From: Desulfobacteraceae bacterium
Lineage (GTDB): Bacteria > Desulfobacterota > Desulfobacteria > Desulfobacterales > Desulfosalsimonadaceae
Length of the DNA stretch: 7,115 nucleotides
Reading direction: 5' to 3'
Assembly: GCA_007131845.1 (NCBI GenBank)
Contig: SLPT01000324.1
Location: 1-7,115, forward strand
Positions within the stretch are counted from its first letter, which is position 1. Each line of letters starts with the position of its first letter. The notes under the pieces are model-generated. The model ran no database searches. It was not told the origin of the DNA and worked only from the letters and a program-made list of their open reading frames with translations. A program made the translations under genes and the position numbers. This document shows, piece after piece, positions 1 through 5,146 of this stretch.

Positions 1-71
1 AGAAAATATTTGATTTCCTGTCACGTTGTCTTACATTTGAATCTGTTTACGGTTTTCGTTCAGGCACTAAA
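1..71. other. Unassigned upstream sequence, AT-rich
   Basis: This stretch carries no convincing open reading frame and is richer in A and T than the genes that follow. It may hold the promoter of the trxA operon. A weak pairing of TTTACG (46-51) with TAAATA (68-73), 16 bases apart, can be drawn, but both boxes are poor matches to the sigma-70 consensus, so no promoter is called. Whatever gene lies to the left is outside the window. Confidence 0.3.
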
Positions 72-227
72 TAAGATGAACCCGTAAAAAGTCTAGATCC
101 GACGGCTTTGTAAAAAGTTCAAGATCAAGGCTTGCGTGATTTCGAAGAATGCAGCGTACTCGTCGTACGTGAAATTCTGAGAAATCGCGCGTAACGCAGA
201 TATTGGGCTTTTTACGAAGTCGTCAAA
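72..227 (+). repeat. Palindromic MITE/REP-like repeat, copy 1 (near full length)
   Basis: This non-coding element of about 156 bp has related ends. The left end contains CCCGTAAAAAGTC (81-93), and the right end read on the other strand contains TTCGTAAAAAGCC. By hand, 14 of 19 positions match between 75-93 and the reverse complement of 206-224. The centre folds as a nested hairpin: GCGTGATTTC (134-143) pairs with GAAATCGCGC (181-190), AGAAT (146-150) with ATTCT (174-178), and CGTAC (155-159) with GTACG (165-169). The left arm (72-132) matches copy 2, read on the other strand, at about 52 of 61 positions. AAATAA flanks the element on both sides (69-74, 225-230). This could be a target duplication, but copy 3 has TTATTT just outside its matching end, so it may belong to the terminal repeat. 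The element sits 15 bases before the trxA ribosome binding site. Mobility and function are inferred. Confidence 0.75.
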
Positions 228-256
228 TAAAATCAAGCATGAAAGGAAGGTAAAAT

Positions 257-583
257 ATGGCTGAAGGTATCAAGGAAGTCAGCGACGCGACATTCGACCA
301 GGAGGTTATCCAGTCGGAAACCCCCGTTCTCGTGGATTTCTGGGCGCCATGGTGCGGTCCCTGCAAGGCCATTGCGCCGGTATTGGAAGAAATCCACAAG
401 AATTTCGAAGGCCAACTGAAAATTGTCAAGTGCAATGTGGATGACAACCCCTCCACGCCCAGCAGCTTTGGGATCCGGGCGATCCCCACGCTGATTTTCT
501 TCAAGGGGGGCGAAAAGGTGGAACAGATCGTCGGCATGGTGGACAAGGCCAAGCTGGAGCAAACCATCAAAAGCAACCTGTAG
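257..583 (+). CDS. trxA: Thioredoxin
   Basis: This cytoplasmic dithiol reductant keeps protein disulfides reduced and supplies electrons to enzymes such as ribonucleotide reductase and methionine sulfoxide reductase (family knowledge). The 108-residue length is that of a classical single-domain thioredoxin. Visible hallmarks are the active site WCGPC (residues 32-36, cysteines 33 and 36), the buried aspartate D27 in VDFWAPW, and the cis-proline P77 in IRAIPT, followed by the strand LIFFKGGE. An additional cysteine, C59 in KCNVDD, lies outside the active site. The ATG at 257 has a strong ribosome binding site, AAGGAAGG (243-250), six bases upstream. The trxB start follows nine bases after the stop, so the two are almost certainly co-transcribed. 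Because the reductase is next door, this is probably the main thioredoxin rather than a specialised paralogue. Identity is secure. Confidence 0.97.
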   Translation: MAEGIKEVSDATFDQEVIQSETPVLVDFWAPWCGPCKAIAPVLEEIHKNFEGQLKIVKCNVDDNPSTPSSFGIRAIPTLIFFKGGEKVEQIVGMVDKAKLEQTIKSNL

Positions 584-592
584 CGAGTCGAT

Positions 593-1519
593 ATGAGCCA
601 AGCCGACTATGATCTGGTGATTATCGGGGCTGGTCCCGGCGGATTGACAGCCGCCCTGTATGCCGCCCGTGCAAGGCTGTCCGTTCTGGTTCTGGAAAAA
701 GTGGCGCCGGGCGGGCAGATACTGGTAACGGACTGGATTGAAAACTATCCCGGGTTCCCCGAGGGGATCAGCGGCCCGGATCTCATGGAGCGGATGCTGG
801 GCCAGGTCAGGCGCTTTGATGTGGAAGTCGAAAGCGGCGAGGTGGTTTCCATGGACCTGGACGGGCCGGTCAAGACGCTTCAGTTGATTGACAAGCGCAT
901 CACCACCCGCACAGTCATTATTGCATCGGGATCGTCGCCTAAGACTTTGGGCGTTCCCGGTGAAAACCGGTATATTGGCCGCGGGGTGTCGACATGTGCT
1001 ACCTGCGACGCCCCGTTTTTCAAAGACGCCGTGGTGGCAGCCGTCGGCGGCGGAGACACGGCCGTTCAGGAAAGCCTTTTCCTGACCCGGTTTGTCCGGA
1101 AAGTCTATCTTGTGCACCGGCGCGATGAACTGCGTGCGGTAAAGGTTCTCCAGGAACGCGCCCGGGATAATGAAAAGATCGAGATTCTCTGGGATTCCAC
1201 GGTGGAGGAAATAAAAGGCGGAGACGAAGGCGTCACTGCGGTGACCATACGGAACTGCAAAACCGGTGACGTCTTGGACATGCCTGTCGAAGGATGCTTC
1301 ATCTGGGTCGGTACGATCCCGAATACCGGATTCGTCAAGGGGCAGGTGGACCTGGACGAGCAGGGATTCGTCATCACGGATGATCGCCGGAGAACAAACA
1401 AGCCCGGCGTTTTTGCGGTGGGCGATGTGCGCAACACACCGCTTCGGCAGGTGGTGACCGCGGCCGGAGATGGTGCCGTGGCAGCCAATGAAGCCATGCT
1501 GTATCTTGAAAATCTGTAA
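593..1519 (+). CDS. trxB: Thioredoxin-disulfide reductase (NADPH, FAD)
   Basis: This FAD flavoenzyme transfers electrons from NADPH to oxidised thioredoxin, here presumably the product of the gene just upstream. The 308 residues fit the low-molecular-weight bacterial type. Domain order is an N-terminal FAD-binding Rossmann motif GAGPGG (residues 12-17), APGGQ (38-42), an inserted NADPH domain with the redox-active CATC (cysteines 135 and 138), the nucleotide-binding GGGDTA (152-157) and HRR (175-177, expected to contact the NADPH 2'-phosphate), then the C-terminal FAD segment VGDV around 276-279 followed by LRQVVTAAGDGAVAA. HRR favours NADPH over ferredoxin or F420, although this is inferred from sequence alone. 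The start ATG follows the trxA stop by nine bases with only a weak GAG-type ribosome site, which suggests translational coupling. The stop TAA at 1517-1519 lies 12 bases before the next start. Confidence 0.96.
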   Translation: MSQADYDLVIIGAGPGGLTAALYAARARLSVLVLEKVAPGGQILVTDWIENYPGFPEGISGPDLMERMLGQVRRFDVEVESGEVVSMDLDGPVKTLQLIDKRITTRTVIIASGSSPKTLGVPGENRYIGRGVSTCATCDAPFFKDAVVAAVGGGDTAVQESLFLTRFVRKVYLVHRRDELRAVKVLQERARDNEKIEILWDSTVEEIKGGDEGVTAVTIRNCKTGDVLDMPVEGCFIWVGTIPNTGFVKGQVDLDEQGFVITDDRRRTNKPGVFAVGDVRNTPLRQVVTAAGDGAVAANEAMLYLENL

Positions 1520-1531
1520 TTGGCCGGAAAT

Positions 1532-2323
1532 ATGAACAGAATATTGTTTGCGATAGTCATAGCGTTTCTGCTGGCGGGGATGGCCGGATGCGCCGGCAAG
1601 CAGATCGAAAAAACCGCCCCCCAGCTCGCTGAAGAAGGCGAGCAGTACTTCGAAAAAGGCGATTACCGTCGGGCGGCCGAAAGCTACAAACGCCTCAAGG
1701 ACTGGTATCCCTACAGCCCTCATGCCAAGCTGGCGCTGCTGCGGGTGGCAGACAGCCACTATCACATGGACCAATACGAAGAGGCGATTTACCATTACGA
1801 ACAGTATGAGCAGCTCTATCCGAACGATCCCGAGATCCCCTACGTGGTCTACCAGATCGGGCGAAGCCATTTTGATCGTATCAGGACCATTGACCGGACC
1901 CAGGTTCCCGCACAAAAAGCCCTGGAGACCTTCGAACGCCTGAAGGCACGCTTCCCCGCCAGTGAATATGCGGAAAAAGTGGATCCAAAGATCGATAAAT
2001 GCCTGGAAAATATTGCCGGCCATGACGTTTATATCGGCCGCTTCTATTTCCGCTCAGGGCATTATGCCGCGGCCGTCAACCGTTTCGAACGGGTGGTCAA
2101 CCGATACCCGGATCACCTGACGGTATACGGGGAGGCATCCGAGTATCTCGCCATGGCCCGAAAGAAGCTGGAGGAACAAGAGGAAGTACCGGATCTGCCG
2201 GCTGAAGCCACTCAAAGATCGGGTCCCGATGCCCCCGCGCCCGATACTTCTGCGGAGGATACGCCGGATACCGTTCCCGCTCCGTCTCCTGCACCGGCTC
2301 CGACGCCCGGTCCGGGATTGTAA
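1532..2323 (+). CDS. bamD: Outer membrane protein assembly factor BamD (TPR lipoprotein)
   Basis: BamD is a periplasmic lipoprotein of the BAM complex, which with BamA folds beta-barrel proteins into the outer membrane. The N-terminus is a lipoprotein signal: a charged start (MNR), a hydrophobic stretch, and a lipobox MAGC with acylated cysteine C20. There is no Asp after the cysteine, which favours outer-membrane sorting. The body is helical TPR repeats, for example GEQYFEKGDYRRAAESY, DSHYHMDQYEEAIYHYEQY and GRFYFRSGHYAAAVNRFE, each ending near a Y-P pair (WYP, LYP, RYP) as in BamD/YfiO. About the last 48 of 263 residues form an acidic, Pro/Ala-rich tail (APSPAPAPTPGPGL at the end) that is probably disordered. 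The frame is also open from a TTG at 1520, directly after the trxB stop. ATG 1532 is preferred because it gives a compact signal peptide, but its ribosome site is weak (GGA at 1526-1528), so coupling to trxB is likely. BamD is the best call; a related TPR lipoprotein is possible. Confidence 0.88.
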   Translation: MNRILFAIVIAFLLAGMAGCAGKQIEKTAPQLAEEGEQYFEKGDYRRAAESYKRLKDWYPYSPHAKLALLRVADSHYHMDQYEEAIYHYEQYEQLYPNDPEIPYVVYQIGRSHFDRIRTIDRTQVPAQKALETFERLKARFPASEYAEKVDPKIDKCLENIAGHDVYIGRFYFRSGHYAAAVNRFERVVNRYPDHLTVYGEASEYLAMARKKLEEQEEVPDLPAEATQRSGPDAPAPDTSAEDTPDTVPAPSPAPAPTPGPGL

Positions 2324-2393
2324 AAAAACACTTTACAACCAGGAAAAAAAGAGGCATAAATAGCTGTTTGTGCATGGGGATAAATATTCTTCC

Positions 2394-2520
2394 GATCAAG
2401 GCTTTTGTAATATCGAAGAATGCAGCGGGCTTAGACGTGAAATTTTGAGAAATCGCGTAAGCCTTGATCTTGAACTTTTAACAAAGCCGTCAGATCGCGA
2501 CTTTCTACGCGTGCATCAAA
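2394..2520 (-). repeat. Palindromic repeat, copy 2 (rearranged)
   Basis: This second copy lies between bamD and rpmB. The centre is in the same orientation as copy 1: TCGAAGAATGCAGCG is identical, and ACGTGAAATT-TGAGAAATCGCG is nearly so. The right part (2460-2520), however, is the reverse complement of the left arm of copy 1 (about 52 of 61 positions). As a result an 11-bp perfect inverted repeat, GATCAAGGCTT (2394-2404) and AAGCCTTGATC (2459-2469), encloses the centre, where copy 1 has an unrelated right arm. The far-left arm is missing, as if truncated at 2394. The small CGTAC/GTACG tip hairpin of copy 1 is not preserved. The strand given follows the outer arm. The element could act as a transcription barrier after bamD, because no other clear terminator is seen there; that role is inferred. 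Confidence 0.72.
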
Positions 2521-2576
2521 GTAAGGACAATTTTTATATCGGCGGGTAGTAACGGATACTGCAAGGAGAGAACAAA

Positions 2577-2768
2577 ATGGCCAGAGTTTGTGAACTGTGC
2601 GGGAAAAAACCAATGGTGGGCTCGAACGTCAGCCACGCCCATAATGTGACCAAGCGGCGCTTCAATCCCAACCTGCAGCGGGTGCGCGCCGTAAGAAACG
2701 GCACTGTCAAACGGATCAATGTCTGCACGAGCTGCATTCGTACGGGCCTGGTGACCAAGGCGCCATAG
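2577..2768 (+). CDS. rpmB: 50S ribosomal protein L28, zinc-binding form
   Basis: L28 is a small protein of the large ribosomal subunit. The 63-residue sequence is basic and starts [12 protein letters not shown], followed by the family signature [18 protein letters not shown]. Two CxxC pairs, C5/C8 and C50/C53 (CTSC), form the four-cysteine zinc site of the so-called C+ L28 proteins. In bacteria that also carry a cysteine-free L28, the pair is often controlled by zinc through Zur; no Zur box is recognised here. The start ATG has an excellent ribosome site, AAGGAG (2563-2568), eight bases upstream. The 56-base leader after repeat copy 2 contains an AT-rich patch (2530-2539) that might include a -10 box, but no convincing -35 is visible. 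rpmG, which often accompanies rpmB elsewhere, is not adjacent. A short tandem duplication covers the stop codon. Confidence 0.97.
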   Translation: MARVCELCGKKPMVGSNVSHAHNVTKRRFNPNLQRVRAVRNGTVKRINVCTSCIRTGLVTKAP

Positions 2769-2780
2769 GGGGCGCCATAA
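2759..2780 (+). repeat. 12-base tandem duplication over the rpmB stop
   Basis: GGCGCCATA occurs at 2759-2767 and again at 2771-2779, offset by exactly 12 bases. The first copy contains the end of rpmB (Ala-Pro-stop, TAG 2766-2768). The second would encode Gly-Ala-Pro-stop in the same frame (TAA 2778-2780). The result is two in-frame stops 12 bases apart, and each unit contains the palindrome GGCGCC. The simplest reading is a small slippage duplication. Confidence 0.7.
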
Positions 2781-2798
2781 GGGATTTTATCGTTTCAC

Positions 2799-2812
2799 GG
2801 CAGGATCCTGCC
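2799..2812. other. 14-bp perfect palindrome
   Basis: GGCAGGATCCTGCC is a perfect dyad 31 bases after the rpmB stop. As RNA it gives a 5-bp stem with a GATC loop, but no T run follows (CACGCC comes next), so it is not a typical terminator on the plus strand. It could be a protein-binding dyad, a transcript-end hairpin or chance. Confidence 0.4.
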
Positions 2813-2848
2813 CACGCCTACGTGTAACGCATCCGCGACCCTTTTTTT

Positions 2849-2891
2849 CGGAATCGTAATCGGGATCGAAAGTCAAACGATTACGGTTCCG
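2849..2891 (+). terminator. Hairpin after rpmB, possible intrinsic terminator
   Basis: CGGAATCGTAATCG (2849-2862) pairs with CGATTACGGTTCCG (2878-2891) over 14 positions with a single G-U wobble, leaving a 15-base loop. On the plus strand the hairpin is followed by ATTATTT, a weak T tail, so it could stop rpmB transcripts before they run into rsh. A seven-T run (2842-2848) precedes the hairpin. Read from the other strand the hairpin would be followed by A's, so it is not a normal terminator for rsh. The stem is clear; the terminator role is moderately likely. Confidence 0.45.
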
Positions 2892-2895
2892 ATTA

Positions 2896-2956
2896 TTTGA
2901 TGGACTCGTAAAAAGTCGCGGTCCGACGGCTTTGAAAAAAGACCAGGATCACGGCT
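2896..2956 (+). repeat. Palindromic repeat, copy 3 (one arm only)
   Basis: This solitary arm starts TTTGATGGACTCG and continues AAAAAGTCGCGGTCCGACGG. It matches the outer arm of copy 2 (2520 back to 2460) at about 50 of 61 positions without gaps, and the left arm of copy 1 similarly. It has neither the central hairpin nor a second arm. It ends four bases before the rsh stop codon (2960-2962). Read on the minus strand, the direction of rsh transcription, a short GTCG/CGAC stem (2924-2927 with 2915-2918) is followed by five T's, so the arm might help end rsh transcripts. This is weak evidence. Confidence 0.65.
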
Positions 2957-2959
2957 CTG

Positions 2960-5107
2960 TCAATCCCTCTTCACATCGCTGATCACCGGCACTTTTTTAA
3001 GCCCGGCAATCACCTGCTCGACGTGCTCGATGTCGTTTACGATAATTGTAAAGTGGACGAGAACGACATTATTGTCGCGATGTTCCATGTTCACTTCGCT
3101 GATGTTGGCGTTGGCCCGGCTGATGGCGGTCGATATGTCTGCCAAAAGGCCCACCTGATCGTAGCCCGAAACCGTTAGAGACGCCGGAAACATATCGTTA
3201 CCGGCGGTTTTCCACTCCACCTCGATGCGTCTTTCCGGGTCCATTTTCACCGCATTGATGCAGCTACTGCGATGGACCGTAACCCCCTGCCCGTGAGTAA
3301 TGTAGCCGGTGATGGAATCACCGGGGACGGGGTGGCAGCACTTGGCGAAACGGATCAGGATATCCTCCATCCCCTGCACCACGACCCCGTCTCCCTTGTC
3401 CTTGCGTTTTTTTACCTCCTGCCGCGACAGGGCCTTTTCAATGAGGCTGGGCTCCTTTTTTTCCTTCTGATCAGGGTCGAACCGGCGCACAACCTGAAGG
3501 GGGGTCACTTTTCCGATTCCAACGCTGGCGATAAGATCCTCCACCGTTTTGAACCCGAATTCTTCGGCAACCTTTTCCATGCGCGAGGTGTTGACCAGCG
3601 CGCTGAAGTTGAGCTTGCTGCGCCTGAACGCCTTTTCGCACATTTCCCGTCCCAGCGACAGGCTCCGTTCCTTTTCCTGCTTGCGGGTATGCTGGCGGAT
3701 GCGGGATTTGGCCTTGACCGTCTTGGCAAAATTGATCCAGTCCCGGCTGGGCAGGCTTCCCTTCGTGGTGATGATCTCCACGATGTCGCCGCTTTTGAGC
3801 TGGTATGCCAGGGGTACGAGCCGCCCGTTGACCCGTGCACCGGTGCACTCGTTTCCCACCTCGGTATGGATCAGAAAGGCGAAGTCGATCGGCGTGGCGC
3901 CTTTCGGAAGGGACTTGACCTCCCCGGTGGGAGTGAATACGAACACCTCGTCCGGGTACAAATCGATGCGCACGTTTTCCAGAAACTCCTCCGGGTCCCG
4001 GAAGCTTTTCTGATTTTCCACCAGGTTGTGAATCCATCCCAGCGTTTTGTCGGTATTGACGTTCGGGGTGGTTCCTTCCTTGTAGCTCCAGTGGGCCGCA
4101 ATGCCGTAATTGGCAACGTGGTCCATCTCCCGGGTCCGGATCTGGATCTCCATTCGCTCACCATAAGGGCCGATCACGGTGGTATGCAGGGACTGGTACA
4201 TGTTGGGCTTTGGTACGGCAATATAGTCCTTGAATTTTTTGGGTATCGGCTTCCACTGGCTGTGGATGGTGCCCAGGGCGCTGTAGCATTCTGCAAGGGA
4301 GTCCACGATGATCCGGAATGCAATGATGTCGTAGACCTCCTCGAAATCGAGGTCCTGCATCTGCATTTTATAATAAATGCTGTAATAGTGTTTGTAACGG
4401 CCCAGTACTTCGCATGGAATGCCCGTGAGTTTCAGTTTCTCTTCGATCATCTGGCGGACGGTGGATACGTATTTCTCTCTTTCGGCCTCGTCCTGCTTGA
4501 GATGCCCTTCGATCTGTTTGTATTCCTCCGGCTTGGCGTAGTAAAAGGCGTTTTCTTCCAGCTCCCGCTTGATCCAATAGATACCCAGCCTCGCGGCGAT
4601 GGGTGCATAGATGTCCAGGGTTTCCTGGGCGATCCATCTGCGCTTGTCGGGAGATTTGTGGTAGTGAAGCGTCTGGATATTATGGAGGCGGTCCGCGAGT
4701 TTCACCAGGATCACCCGGATGTCGTCCGCCATGGCCAGAATCATTTTCCGGGTATTTTCCGCCTGCCGGTGTTCATCGGAGGAAAAGGGAAGGGAACTGA
4801 TCTTGGTGACCCCGGAAACGATGTGGGTTACTTCCTGGCCGAAGGTGTTGTATATTTCATCGAGCGTGCAGTGGGTATCCTCCACCACGTCATGGAGCAG
4901 TCCCGCGGCAATGCTGACGGGATCGAGTTTCATTTCGGCCAGGATGTTGGCGGCTTCCAGCGGGTGGGACAGGTATGGCTCACCCGAGAGCCGCAGCTGG
5001 CCGGCATGCACCCGGGCTGAAAAAATGTATGCCCGGTCGATGATGTCCACATCCGCGTCTGGGAAATACTCGTAGAGCTTGTCCAGTATGTCGGTGATTC
5101 GTATCAT
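2960..5107 (-). CDS. rsh: Bifunctional (p)ppGpp synthetase/hydrolase (RelA/SpoT family)
   Basis: Rsh makes the alarmone (p)ppGpp by pyrophosphate transfer from ATP to GDP/GTP and also degrades it, setting the stringent response. The 715 residues cover the full long-RSH layout: an HD hydrolase domain (about 25-150), the synthetase (about 225-340), TGS (about 390-450, starting VFVFTPTGEV), a Cys-containing conserved domain with CCHPVPGD (590-597) and C616, and a C-terminal ACT domain (about 640-712). Hydrolase residues look intact: H48, H72-D73, E76-D77 and D139 with N143, aligning at a constant offset with the streptococcal Rel metal ligands. Synthetase residues are present too: GRYKHYYSIYYK (236-247), D260 and E320 in MEIQIRT. 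The motif separating hydrolase-competent enzymes (RxKD) from RelA-only enzymes (ExDD) reads KFKD (291-294), the bifunctional type with a conservative first residue. ATG 5107 gives a normal N-terminus. The gene lies 39 bases after proS with only a distant GAGGG (5122-5126), so it is probably in that operon. The names relA or spoT are equally possible. Confidence 0.95.
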   Translation of the reverse strand: MIRITDILDKLYEYFPDADVDIIDRAYIFSARVHAGQLRLSGEPYLSHPLEAANILAEMKLDPVSIAAGLLHDVVEDTHCTLDEIYNTFGQEVTHIVSGVTKISSLPFSSDEHRQAENTRKMILAMADDIRVILVKLADRLHNIQTLHYHKSPDKRRWIAQETLDIYAPIAARLGIYWIKRELEENAFYYAKPEEYKQIEGHLKQDEAEREKYVSTVRQMIEEKLKLTGIPCEVLGRYKHYYSIYYKMQMQDLDFEEVYDIIAFRIIVDSLAECYSALGTIHSQWKPIPKKFKDYIAVPKPNMYQSLHTTVIGPYGERMEIQIRTREMDHVANYGIAAHWSYKEGTTPNVNTDKTLGWIHNLVENQKSFRDPEEFLENVRIDLYPDEVFVFTPTGEVKSLPKGATPIDFAFLIHTEVGNECTGARVNGRLVPLAYQLKSGDIVEIITTKGSLPSRDWINFAKTVKAKSRIRQHTRKQEKERSLSLGREMCEKAFRRSKLNFSALVNTSRMEKVAEEFGFKTVEDLIASVGIGKVTPLQVVRRFDPDQKEKKEPSLIEKALSRQEVKKRKDKGDGVVVQGMEDILIRFAKCCHPVPGDSITGYITHGQGVTVHRSSCINAVKMDPERRIEVEWKTAGNDMFPASLTVSGYDQVGLLADISTAISRANANISEVNMEHRDNNVVLVHFTIIVNDIEHVEQVIAGLKKVPVISDVKRD

Positions 5108-5146
5108 TTGCCGTTGTCAGGCCCTCGGTCCGGTTTGTTTGCGCCC

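Noticed and set aside
1520..1531. TTG start for bamD directly after the trxB stop
   Set aside because: It is possible, but ATG 1532 gives a clean lipoprotein signal. The four extra residues add nothing recognisable.
233..2023. A 596-codon open frame on the minus strand, antisense to trxA, trxB and bamD
   Set aside because: It lies opposite three well-identified genes, has no recognisable domain and is low in motif content. It is a by-product of codon use in the real genes.
2324..2393. Terminator immediately after bamD
   Set aside because: A-rich sequence follows the stop, but no stem-loop with a T run is visible before repeat copy 2.
2431..2613. A 60-codon minus-strand frame across repeat copy 2 and the rpmB start
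   Set aside because: It crosses the palindromic repeat and the rpmB ribosome site and has no protein-like features.
72..2956. CRISPR array made of the three repeat copies
   Set aside because: Copies are 60-156 bp, far apart, in mixed orientation and separated by genes. There is no regular spacer pattern and no cas gene.
3272..5020. A 582-codon open frame on the plus strand opposite rsh
   Set aside because: It mirrors the rsh coding sequence, which has full domain support. The translation shows no family features.
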